A stretch of 64,000 nucleotides of DNA, from positions 5,270,001 through 5,334,000 of the forward strand of contig NZ_CP059693.1 in NCBI RefSeq assembly GCF_028657945.1. Reading direction: 5' to 3'. The DNA is from Thalassomonas haliotis (GTDB lineage Bacteria > Pseudomonadota > Gammaproteobacteria > Enterobacterales > Alteromonadaceae). The notes below the pieces were generated by a model. The model saw only the letters and a program-made list of their open reading frames with translations, was not told the origin of the DNA and did not search any database. This document shows positions 55,854-64,000 of this stretch, piece by piece. Made by a program: the position numbers and the translations under genes. How positions within the stretch are numbered: the stretch's first letter is position 1; every line of letters starts with the position of its first letter.

Positions 55854-58800
55854 ATGAAACAAACTAAGCTCCTGAAAAGGTCCGGAAAAAACAATAATAT
55901 CGATACCAGTATAAGATTTAAAAAACTCAGCCTAACCACCTTAATCACCCTGGCCTTAACGGCTTGCGGCAGCGACATAGAGCAGGCCAGCTCTGATCAG
56001 GTAAATTCCTGGTCCAGATCTCCTGTACCGGAAGCCGCCGGTGATAACTGCCCGTTCGGAGGAGAAAAGGTGGAATCGGGCGCCGATACCAATAAGGATG
56101 GTGTCCTGCAAGACAGCGAAATCAACCAGGTAGACTACCTGTGTAGCGATAGCGCCAGCACCAGTACTTATGTCAATGATATGTCTGACTTAAGTGATAA
56201 TTTCTGGCGCAGCTTTAACCTGGCAACAGAAGATAACGGCACCGCAGGGACCGACGATGCCATCTACCGCTTCCAGGAAGATTTATTCCGCTTCAAGCGC
56301 AGTGACAATACCGCAGAAAACCTGGATTACCTGCTCCCCGGCGCCATCGAAAACGTCGTGGTTTCCGCCTATTACTGGGAAGGAGACAGCCCGGAAGTAG
56401 CGCCTTTTAAAATGTTTGCCTCTAAGGTCGGCGCCAATAACCCGGACGACTGGGTTGAACTGACAGTGACTCAGGAGAAAGTCGGCGATTACAGCCAAAG
56501 GGCCAGCGATGAAGATCAAAACGATGAAGAAAACGACAACTGGATCAAGGTAGATTTTACCGCGGCCGATATCAAAAACCAGGCAGGTGAAGACTATGAC
56601 TTTATCCGGGTACAATTTCCGGTAGTTGCCTCCGGCCAGGCCTGGCATCCACAGCTGGGCAACCTGGAAGTCGCCTTTAGCAGCAACACAGAGCTGGCCG
56701 CCGACAATAATGCCGCGCCCGATCCGGCACAGGATCCCAGCACAATCGTGATCCCGGTAACCCAGACAGACGGCCTGGATAATTTCAACCGGGTATTCTC
56801 CCGCAGCGATTCGCTGTTTTTCGACAGCTCAGACGGCGACGGCGAAAGCCGCTTCAACGGCGATACCAGCCGGTTAAAACGCGGCAGCAACACGGCAGAA
56901 CATGTCCAATACCAGGTTTATGGCGAAGTCAAAACCATAGAAGTTGTCGGCTACTACCACGCCTTCGATGAATCAGAGCCTTTTGTTGTTCTAGTGTCGA
57001 AAACCGGCGGCAATGATCAAGCCGAGTGGACTCAGCTCACCACAACACACCTTCAGGCAGCAGGCGATGCGGTGGAAGACTGGACCACACATACCTTCAC
57101 CGCCACCACAAGCGAACAGCAGGTAGACTTTGATTTTGTCCGTGTGGTATTTCCAGTGATTGCCGATGGCAGCAAGTCCTGGCACCCGCAACTAGGTGAC
57201 GTCAACATCACTTACCATCAGGACTACAGCCTGGACAGCGACAATGTCTCGCGGGACTTATCCGGCGTCGAAATAACCGGCGGGCAGGCGCCGCTGGCAC
57301 TCGAACAAAACATCAAAGATACTATGTTGGCCAACGGCATCAGCAGCCAGTTCGACTGGTATATCACCCGGGGCGAAGGCAGCAAGGGTATCGGCGACAG
57401 CAATAAACTCTACCGGGATGACAGCGGCCGGGAATTCCGTTTTGTTTCCTACAACATCCCTAACCTGGTCATGACAGAAGATCCCATCTGGGATATCACC
57501 CCGGTATTTGAACAGGAAGACGGCATCAAAACCATCAAAGATATGGGCGGCAAGGTCGCCCGCATCTACACCCTGGGCATATTTGATGCTTCCAGCCCGG
57601 ACAAAGTCAAACATATCAGCTGGGATGAAAACGGCGCCCTGGTGTTCAATGAAGATATTTTTGTCGCCATGGATAACCTCTTGGCCATCGCCAATAAGCA
57701 CGGCGTGCGGGTGCAAATTCCCTTTATCGACCGTAGCTTATGGTGGGGGGGCATAGCCCATTTTGCCCAGCAATACGGCAAAAGCTCTCCGGAGTTTTTC
57801 ACCGACCGCACCACCATAGACGCTTTCAAGGAAGTGATCTCCTATGTGCTTAACCGGGTGAATACGGTTACCGGCATCGCCTACAAGGACGATCCCGCGG
57901 TTTTTGCCTGGGAAACCGGCAACGAATTACGCTCGGACGACCTTGCTGCCATCGAAAGCTGGACCAGCGAGATAGCCGCTTTTATCAAGTCTATCGACAG
58001 CAAACACCTGGTGATGGACGGCCGGGAAGCCCGCAGTACCCGCTCTTCCGGTGAATATGAAATGCGCATGTCCAACAGCGCCATGTTCGACAGCAATATC
58101 GATGTCGTGTCTAACCATTATTACGGCGACAATTTTTCCGCCCGCATTATGCAGGATCTAAACACTATTTCCGGGGTGAAACCCTTTGTGGTCGGGGAAA
58201 TCGGTTTTGGCGACCTGGAAATGGCCGACGCCATAGATACAGTAATCAATGAAGGTTCCACCGGCATCTTATTATGGAGCCTGCGCACCCATGATATCAA
58301 CGGCGGCTTTAAAGATCATGACGACGGTGCGGCCCACTCCTACCACTGGCCGGGTTTTGCCGACAACTTTGTCTATAACGAAGTGAAAATCATGGAAAAT
58401 GCCTGGGACAAGGCCTATGAAATCGACGGTGAAATAAGACCGGCACTGCCTGCACCGGCAAAAGCCCCGGTGATGTTAGCCAGCCCCTCCACCCTGGATA
58501 TCCGCTGGCAAGGGGTGACCAGTGCCCGCTATTATGATATTCAGCGCTCCGATAACGGCACCGACGGCTGGACCCTGGTTGGCGACGACATTGAAATCGG
58601 CGCCACTACCGCCAGCAATTATATTCTGGCGGACCGCACCGACTCTTTCGGCACAGTGCACGGGGATGTAAAACACCAGATCCTGTTCCAGGACGCTACC
58701 GCCGTCGCCAATGAAACCTACTATTACCGCGCCAAGGCCATTAACGAAAGCGGCGAAAGCGAGTGGTCAAATGTTATCGGCACCTCGGCCCAGCTGATTG

Positions 58801-59858
58801 AAAACGGCATAGTGGAAGACAGCTTAAACACCTTAACCTCCGCCACCGCCCTTTCCGATGTATCCATGCTTTTTGTCGACAGCGGCAATACCGAGTTCTT
58901 TGAAAATAACGATGCCGGTCGTATCAAACGCGGCGGCACCGGGGAAGAGTGGCTGATGTACAGCTTCGGCGGCGACATCAATACCTTCTGGCTGACAACC
59001 TACTTCTGGCGCGGTGCTCCTGAAACCGATGTTGCTGATTTCAAAGTGCAGCTTTCGAGCGACGGCAGCAGCTGGGACGACTTTACTCCGGAATCAAGCA
59101 GCGTGGCACAACGCGGCGACTGGCAGCAGATTGACCTGGTTGGCCGGGGCATAACCGGCGGTTACCAGCACCTGCGCGTGGTCTTCCCGGTAGCGGCAGC
59201 CGCCGATTCATCATGGGCACAGCAGCTGGGCAATGTCAAAATTGGCGTAGGCACGGGGGTTATCAGTGACTTGCCGAATCCTCCAGGCGTGGATGGTTTA
59301 GTGGTCGATAATTTTGATGCCTACCCGGACGATGCCAGCATCAAAGCCAACTGGGTGGATCAGGCCTGGACCACCATCACAGTGGATAACAGCGGTGACA
59401 GCCAGCAAATGCAGGTGCAATACGATGTCGGCGCCAACGGTTATTCCGGGGTATTACGTACCTTTGCCACACCGCAGGACTGGACGTCGGGTAACGCCAT
59501 CCAGTTCAGCCTCAAACATCAAAACGCCGGCAATGTCTTTGTGGTGCAGATTGATGAAGACCAGGCGCAATTTAAACCGGACGGCGGCGTGGACTCCTGG
59601 GAATGGGCTACGGTATTGGATGACAGCAATATCGACGGTGTGATCACGATAAAGTTCGAAGATTTCCTGCCGAACCATAACTTCCCGGCAAACCAGGTGC
59701 CTGACGCTACAGTATTTGACCGGGATGCCATCCGCAAGCTCGGCTTCTGGCAAAACCAGGGCTACACGCCTTTTGGCCAGTCGCCGCTACAGCCATTAAA
59801 TAACAGCACAGGTGAAAACTTGCTAATTGACAACGTCACTATAGTGACCGTGCCTTAA
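55854..59858 (+). CDS. GH5-like polysaccharide hydrolase lipoprotein, multi-modular
   Basis: About 1334 residues. Lipobox LTACGS near residue 40 predicts an outer-membrane lipoprotein. An EF-hand-like loop follows (DTNKDGVLQDSE). Two related beta-sandwich modules (about 110-275 and 305-470) share FxRFKR/SRLKRGSNTAE and SW/WHPQLG segments. The GH5-like catalytic domain (about 480-860) has WETGNELR with the acid/base Glu near 693 and VVGEIGFG with the nucleophile near 784; endo-beta-mannanase is a likely activity, not proved. An FN3-like module, a third copy of the binding module (about 985-1130) and a CBM11-like C-terminal domain complete it. Start at 55854 is favoured by the spacing of AAGGG. 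The TonB receptor follows. Confidence 0.85.
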   Translation: MKQTKLLKRSGKNNNIDTSIRFKKLSLTTLITLALTACGSDIEQASSDQVNSWSRSPVPEAAGDNCPFGGEKVESGADTNKDGVLQDSEINQVDYLCSDSASTSTYVNDMSDLSDNFWRSFNLATEDNGTAGTDDAIYRFQEDLFRFKRSDNTAENLDYLLPGAIENVVVSAYYWEGDSPEVAPFKMFASKVGANNPDDWVELTVTQEKVGDYSQRASDEDQNDEENDNWIKVDFTAADIKNQAGEDYDFIRVQFPVVASGQAWHPQLGNLEVAFSSNTELAADNNAAPDPAQDPSTIVIPVTQTDGLDNFNRVFSRSDSLFFDSSDGDGESRFNGDTSRLKRGSNTAEHVQYQVYGEVKTIEVVGYYHAFDESEPFVVLVSKTGGNDQAEWTQLTTTHLQAAGDAVEDWTTHTFTATTSEQQVDFDFVRVVFPVIADGSKSWHPQLGDVNITYHQDYSLDSDNVSRDLSGVEITGGQAPLALEQNIKDTMLANGISSQFDWYITRGEGSKGIGDSNKLYRDDSGREFRFVSYNIPNLVMTEDPIWDITPVFEQEDGIKTIKDMGGKVARIYTLGIFDASSPDKVKHISWDENGALVFNEDIFVAMDNLLAIANKHGVRVQIPFIDRSLWWGGIAHFAQQYGKSSPEFFTDRTTIDAFKEVISYVLNRVNTVTGIAYKDDPAVFAWETGNELRSDDLAAIESWTSEIAAFIKSIDSKHLVMDGREARSTRSSGEYEMRMSNSAMFDSNIDVVSNHYYGDNFSARIMQDLNTISGVKPFVVGEIGFGDLEMADAIDTVINEGSTGILLWSLRTHDINGGFKDHDDGAAHSYHWPGFADNFVYNEVKIMENAWDKAYEIDGEIRPALPAPAKAPVMLASPSTLDIRWQGVTSARYYDIQRSDNGTDGWTLVGDDIEIGATTASNYILADRTDSFGTVHGDVKHQILFQDATAVANETYYYRAKAINESGESEWSNVIGTSAQLIENGIVEDSLNTLTSATALSDVSMLFVDSGNTEFFENNDAGRIKRGGTGEEWLMYSFGGDINTFWLTTYFWRGAPETDVADFKVQLSSDGSSWDDFTPESSSVAQRGDWQQIDLVGRGITGGYQHLRVVFPVAAAADSSWAQQLGNVKIGVGTGVISDLPNPPGVDGLVVDNFDAYPDDASIKANWVDQAWTTITVDNSGDSQQMQVQYDVGANGYSGVLRTFATPQDWTSGNAIQFSLKHQNAGNVFVVQIDEDQAQFKPDGGVDSWEWATVLDDSNIDGVITIKFEDFLPNHNFPANQVPDATVFDRDAIRKLGFWQNQGYTPFGQSPLQPLNNSTGENLLIDNVTIVTVP

Positions 59859-59899
59859 GGCCTGTTTGATAAAACCAGTGTCATAGGCAGCTTTTTATA

Positions 59900-59939
59900 A
59901 GAAAAAGCCCCGGCGGATAGCACTTGCCCTATCCGCCGA
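59900..59939. terminator. Hairpin after the GH5-like gene
   Basis: CGGCGGATAG pairs with CTATCCGCCG (loop CACTTGCC). The T-run belongs to the minus strand (GGGGCTTTTTC), so efficiency in the plus direction is uncertain. It may still separate the hydrolase from the receptor transcript. Confidence 0.5.
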
Positions 59940-59987
59940 ATCGGCACGCTTAACAACAGCAAGTTTAAACGTTAATATTGAGCAAAT

Positions 59988-60012
59988 AATACGCCGTTTT
60001 AGCGGCGTATTT
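59988..60012 (+). promoter_or_regulatory. Hairpin in the leader of the TonB receptor gene
   Basis: AATACGCC pairs with GGCGTATT (loop GTTTTAGC), followed by TTGAGGAAGTAG and the ATG at 60025. It sits directly against the ribosome binding site, so it may be a terminator-like or translational control element, or an RNA end stabiliser. Confidence 0.45.
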
Positions 60013-60024
60013 GAGGAAGTAGAA

Positions 60025-63018
60025 ATGAACTCCAAGCAAAGTGTATTTAAAAAATCATTACTCGCCACCAGCATCGGTAGCTGTTTCCTGGCAGCCATAT
60101 CAATCAGTGCAGTAGCGCAAGCCGAAGAAAGCGCCGCAGCGGAAAAAAGCGCCGCCGCTGAAACAAGCGCCGTAGCTGAAAAAAGCGCTGCGGCTGCAAA
60201 AAGCAAAGAAGTTGAGGTCATAGAAGTCGTCGGCACCCGCGCCGCCTGGGCAAAATCCCTGCTGACCAAAAAAGACTCGGATGTGATCATGGAAAGCATC
60301 AACGCCACCGATATCGGCAAAATGCCGGACGCCAACATCGCCGAGTCGCTGCAAAGGTTAACCGGGATCCAAATCAGCCGCAATAACGGCGAAGGCAGCA
60401 ATATCCAGATCCGCGGCATGTCGAAAAACCTGCTGTTACTCAACGACGAAGTCATGCTCACCGGCCAGGGACAAACCGAAGGCGGCATGGCATCTTTAGA
60501 AGAAATTCCTTCCGAGTTAATTGGCGAAGTCCAGGTATTTAAAGCGGCACGCGCCGATTTAATCGAAGGCGGCATGGGCGGCACGGTCAATATCATCACC
60601 CGCAAGCCCCTGCAGCTGGAAGATTTCACCCTGGCGGGCAACCTCAAATCCGGCTGGGGAGAAAACAGCCCCACAGATATTGAACCCAGCGGCGCCCTGG
60701 TGATCGGTAATAACTGGGACGATAAATACGGCTTCCTGCTTTCGGTTTCCTCCAGTGAGCGTTATAAAGAATCAGGTTACGCCTTAACCGAACGTCAGCC
60801 CTATGCCAATATCGCCGGTCAGGCACCCTGGCGTGTGGATGTATTAGAAGACGGCGCACGGGTAGATTATCCGGAAATCTATGCCCCGTCCCAGTCTATC
60901 GAACAAAGAAAACGTATCGGCTCGGCGCTGGCGCTGCAATACCGGCCAACCGAAAACCTGGATTTAAGCTTCGACTGGGTGCATAACGAATTACAAAACG
61001 ACACCGAATCGGTAAAAGCCCTGTTCCATATGGACAGGCCCAGTGAAAACCTGCTCGCCCCCGGAGTAGAACATACCGGCCGCGTGATCGACAACGCCCG
61101 CTTTACCCTGAAGCGCCAGGAAAACCAGACCAATGTTACCGACCAGACCAATGAAGCAGACAACTTTAAATTCCAGGCAGACTGGGTGGTTAGCGACAAT
61201 TTCCGCGCGGTATTAAATATCAGCAAAGCCGATGCCCATGAAAAATCCTTATATGTATCGGCAGATACCATGTCCACCCAAAACAGCCGCATCGCCCGTA
61301 ATGCCGAGCAGGCCGCCAACCCGGCCCTGCGTGAACTGCTAAACCCCAACGGCATCGAAAGCTTCGATATGTGGTATTCAGACACAGGTGTAGGCCAGCC
61401 AGATATCCGTATCGACCACGACCTGGGCAATGCCGACTATCACTACTTTAAATCCGCCTGGGCCGGCGGCGGTGAGCGGGATTCAGAATCCGACGCCATT
61501 AAACTGGATTTTGAATATGATCTCGATTTAGGACCGCTGAGAATGCTGAGCGCCGGGGTGCGCGTCGCCAACCGCGATGTAAAATTCCAGGGCTTTGAAT
61601 ATGCGGTAGATTATACCAATCGCGGCGCCACCAGTGGCGATACCTGGGGGCCTTTATACCGTTACCAGGATGCCGGCATCACAGATCCGGGTTTGGGCTA
61701 TACCATATTAGATCCGGTGCGCTTTGCCGATGACCCTACCCGGGTAACCATCTACAAAGACTTTTACGGTTTAAAAGATCAATATGGCGAGTCTATGGAT
61801 CTGGCGGCCATCAGTACAGACGGCATGCGTAACCCCCATGCCTGGATGTCGGATTACACCGGCAGCCCGGTACAGCGGGTAAATGACCCGAAAAACAAAT
61901 GGAGTGTCGACCAGGAGGTAAAATCAATTTACCTGATGGCGGACTTTGAAGCAGACGTATTTGGCGATATGTTCCTGACCGCCAACCTGGGTGCCCGCTA
62001 TGTGCAGACCAAGATCCTGGTAAAACAGCAAACGTCCCTGCCGGACACCCCGACCCGCGCCAGTTATGACTGGAACGGCGTGCTCGACGAATCGGGTTTT
62101 ATCGCCACACCGCTCAAAAATGACTTTAACGACTTCTTGCCCAGCTTCAGCGCTAACCTGGAAATAGCCGACGATATGTTTGTTAAATTTGCCGCCAGCA
62201 AAACCATGGCCCGGCAAAACCTGAACGACCTGGCGGCGGCCTTTAACAAAAGCTACTCCAACGAGGTCATTAATAACCCGGACGGCAGCACCACCGAAAT
62301 CCAGAACTTTATCGGCGGCAGCCGCGGCAACCCGGAATTAAAACCGGACCGCACCACAGCCTATGATCTGAGTTATGAATGGTATTTCGGCGACGAAAGC
62401 CTGTTCAGCGCAGCGGTCTTCTATAAGGACATGACCAGCGTGGTTATACAGGAACAAAAAGACGAAGCCCATTTCAACGGCAACGGCGTAACCCTGAATA
62501 CCGCACCGGTAACTTCTTACTTTAATACCGGCGGCGGTACGGTAGAAGGAGTGGAATTAGGACTGCAACACGTATTTGACAATGGCTTTGGTTTTAATAC
62601 CAACTACACCTACTCAAACGGTGAAGCCAAAGATGATGTTGATGAAGACGGCACATCACAACTACCGTTGCAAAACCTGTCTGAGCACAGCGCTAACTTA
62701 GGTGTGTTCTATGATAATGACGGCTTACGCGCCAATGTCAGCTATAACTGGCGCTCTGAGTTTATTATCGGTTACACCACCTACCACAGCTCTAACCAGG
62801 ATCTTGCCCCGAGAACCCCGATATATTCTGACAGCTATGGCCAGGTGGATGCATCAATAGGCTATGAAGTTAACGAAAGCTTCACCATTTTAGCAGAAGT
62901 AACCAACCTGTTTGGTGAAGATACCAACCAGTATCTGGGCACAGATGCCAGTGATCAGTTCTGGAACTACTATCAAGGTGAAGCCCGCTATTATCTGGGG
63001 GTAGCTTTTAAAATGTAG
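60025..63018 (+). CDS. TonB-dependent outer-membrane receptor
   Basis: A 997-residue receptor for active uptake across the outer membrane. The signal peptide ends near AVAQA. A repeat of EKSAAAE/ETSAVAE units (about residues 32-55) precedes the TonB box-like EVEVIEVVGTR. The plug follows (MPDANIAESLQRLTGIQISRNNGEGSNIQIRGM...) and then the barrel with late DLSYEWYFGDESLFSAAVFYKDM, NGFGFNTNYTYSNGEA and the C-terminal YYLGVAFKM. It is the typical TBDR type of Alteromonadales carbohydrate loci. Located 3' of the GH5-like gene on the same strand, it probably imports the released oligosaccharides. The exact ligand is unknown. Confidence 0.95.
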   Translation: MNSKQSVFKKSLLATSIGSCFLAAISISAVAQAEESAAAEKSAAAETSAVAEKSAAAAKSKEVEVIEVVGTRAAWAKSLLTKKDSDVIMESINATDIGKMPDANIAESLQRLTGIQISRNNGEGSNIQIRGMSKNLLLLNDEVMLTGQGQTEGGMASLEEIPSELIGEVQVFKAARADLIEGGMGGTVNIITRKPLQLEDFTLAGNLKSGWGENSPTDIEPSGALVIGNNWDDKYGFLLSVSSSERYKESGYALTERQPYANIAGQAPWRVDVLEDGARVDYPEIYAPSQSIEQRKRIGSALALQYRPTENLDLSFDWVHNELQNDTESVKALFHMDRPSENLLAPGVEHTGRVIDNARFTLKRQENQTNVTDQTNEADNFKFQADWVVSDNFRAVLNISKADAHEKSLYVSADTMSTQNSRIARNAEQAANPALRELLNPNGIESFDMWYSDTGVGQPDIRIDHDLGNADYHYFKSAWAGGGERDSESDAIKLDFEYDLDLGPLRMLSAGVRVANRDVKFQGFEYAVDYTNRGATSGDTWGPLYRYQDAGITDPGLGYTILDPVRFADDPTRVTIYKDFYGLKDQYGESMDLAAISTDGMRNPHAWMSDYTGSPVQRVNDPKNKWSVDQEVKSIYLMADFEADVFGDMFLTANLGARYVQTKILVKQQTSLPDTPTRASYDWNGVLDESGFIATPLKNDFNDFLPSFSANLEIADDMFVKFAASKTMARQNLNDLAAAFNKSYSNEVINNPDGSTTEIQNFIGGSRGNPELKPDRTTAYDLSYEWYFGDESLFSAAVFYKDMTSVVIQEQKDEAHFNGNGVTLNTAPVTSYFNTGGGTVEGVELGLQHVFDNGFGFNTNYTYSNGEAKDDVDEDGTSQLPLQNLSEHSANLGVFYDNDGLRANVSYNWRSEFIIGYTTYHSSNQDLAPRTPIYSDSYGQVDASIGYEVNESFTILAEVTNLFGEDTNQYLGTDASDQFWNYYQGEARYYLGVAFKM

Positions 63019-63033
63019 CACTGGCTATCAGGC

Positions 63034-63062
63034 CCAGCTCCAGCACGTAATGCTGGAGCTGG
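63034..63062 (+). terminator. Strong hairpin after the TonB receptor
   Basis: CCAGCTCCAGCA pairs perfectly with TGCTGGAGCTGG around CGTAA, 15 bp after the stop. No T-run follows, so it is either a weak terminator or an mRNA 3'-end hairpin. Confidence 0.6.
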
Positions 63063-63629
63063 CACCTGATAACCTGGGTAAACCCGCTATTACTCCGGCG
63101 TTTAAAATGTACGCTTTCATGAAACAGGTATTGCCTCAGCAATCAATGCTGGAGCAATACCATTAATACCAAGCAAACAGGGATGTTATTGCTTGGCTCC
63201 CAAAATCATACTATCCCTTGTTTATTTCAGTTATATCGGTTCATACTCGATCTTACGTATCTAAAATCAGGATGCTACTTCAGCTGACTGTGGGTACGAC
63301 TGCTAGTGCCATCAAACGGTCTAAATCTATCAGCAGAAGTTACTAGAAATTAGGTGTGCTATCGATACGTAAGCAGACAAAAATATTTGAAAGGTAATTC
63401 ACACTGAAGGCATTAATGCATAAGTTTTTACCATATGTTTTTATGGATTATTTTTTCGTACACAGCCCGACATTTAAGTAATTGTATTTTTGGGGTGTTT
63501 TCTTTGTGGCACTTTGTGGTTAAAAGGAGGTTCATTGGGATTATAGCTGTAATTTAAATTACAGCTATAATCAATTCGTTGAGCATAAGCTTACATCATT
63601 ATTGTATTTAATACATTAAGGGTAATCTA
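63063..63629. other. AT-rich intergenic region with a 32-bp palindrome
   Basis: No credible gene. Near its right end is a perfect 32-bp palindrome (63540-63571). The composition becomes AT-rich here, suggesting a change to accessory DNA. Confidence 0.45.
63540..63571. repeat. Perfect 32-bp palindrome
   Basis: ATTATAGCTGTAATTT is followed directly by its own reverse complement. It lies about 60 bp upstream of the last gene and has no T-run, so it could be an operator for a dimeric regulator or an AT-rich hairpin. No second copy was noticed. Confidence 0.6.
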
Positions 63630-64000
63630 ATGAAATACGTTTTATATGTTTTAATTACTTTGCTATCAACTTCAACAGTTGCAGAATCAAGTAAATTCTT
63701 TCATGAACAAGCACTACCAAGCAATGCGGGTGATTTCGGTAATAAAAGTTCTCATAGATATGGAGACCATTTATTTGGATATTTACATTTACATTCCACA
63801 ATGAACGGACAGCAATATGCAAGAATTTTATTGTCTGATGGAACACGTAATGATACCCAGTTTTATGGCTCCTTAATATGCAAAGATAAGTCAGGAAACG
63901 TCATTGACGTTTTACAATGGAACCGTAGGTTAGGAGCTTCCATTAAAACGATGGAACATAACTACGTTTTCAAGGTAACCTGTCCTGGAGAATGGGGAGT
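63630..64000 (+). CDS. Secreted protein of unknown function, incomplete at window end
   Basis: An open frame from the ATG at 63630 to the end of the window. It starts with a signal peptide (MKYVLYVLITLLSTSTVAESS) and continues with FFHEQALPSNAGDFGNKS, a His-rich HLFGYLHLHS and a Cys-containing LICKDKSGNVIDVLQW. I do not recognise the family. The composition is AT-rich, unlike the receptor gene. Confidence 0.7.
   Translation, partial: MKYVLYVLITLLSTSTVAESSKFFHEQALPSNAGDFGNKSSHRYGDHLFGYLHLHSTMNGQQYARILLSDGTRNDTQFYGSLICKDKSGNVIDVLQWNRRLGASIKTMEHNYVFKVTCPGEWG

Overview
The window looks like the chromosome of a marine gammaproteobacterium, most likely Alteromonadales (Colwelliaceae, Thalassomonas- or Thalassotalea-like). 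The basis is a fxsA-groES-groEL block divergent from cutA-dsbD, then aroQ-accB-accC, several c-di-GMP enzymes, and a carbohydrate locus with a TonB-dependent receptor. The genus is an inference from gene content, not a match I could test.

Layout. 1-3.6 kb: small exported or hypothetical proteins and a badly decayed P4-type integrase. 3.7-6.4 kb: groEL, groES (with a clear sigma-32 promoter) and fxsA. 6.6-8.8 kb: cutA and dsbD. 8.9-12.9 kb: an operon of a PstS-like protein, an outer-membrane barrel and a GGDEF-EAL protein. 13.3-15.6 kb: aroQ, accB, accC. 15.8-19.9 kb: a degenerate GGDEF membrane protein, a 58-residue Cys-rich protein, a DUF6607-type protein, a Crp/Fnr-like regulator and an ElaA-type acetyltransferase. 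20.2 kb: tRNA-Leu(CAG). 21.2-22.9 kb: a secreted metzincin protease and a membrane-anchored protein that looks like its prodomain supplied in trans. 23.3-30.8 kb: an accessory block with two SymE-like genes, three diverged copies of a DDE transposase-like gene each followed by the same series of hairpins, and a modular lipoprotein.

30.8-55.4 kb: a very large two-partner secretion locus on the minus strand: a TpsB transporter, a 7249-residue TpsA exoprotein with an AT-rich, kinase-like C-terminal domain, and an overlapping small gene in the immunity position. 55.5-63 kb: a GH5-like polysaccharide hydrolase lipoprotein with repeated binding modules behind a double LacI-type operator, then a TonB-dependent receptor. 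63.6 kb to the end: an incomplete secreted protein.

How it fits together. Two c-di-GMP-I (GEMM) riboswitch aptamers are recognisable on the minus strand, one ahead of the TpsB-TpsA operon (about 55.3 kb) and one ahead of the surface lipoprotein (about 27.4 kb). Together with the GGDEF/EAL genes they suggest that c-di-GMP controls the giant adhesin/toxin and a second surface protein. The most interesting candidate system is this riboswitch-controlled TPS locus with an exchangeable kinase-like effector and its partner gene. Next is the triplicated DDE gene with its conserved hairpin array, whose last copies abut the immunity gene.
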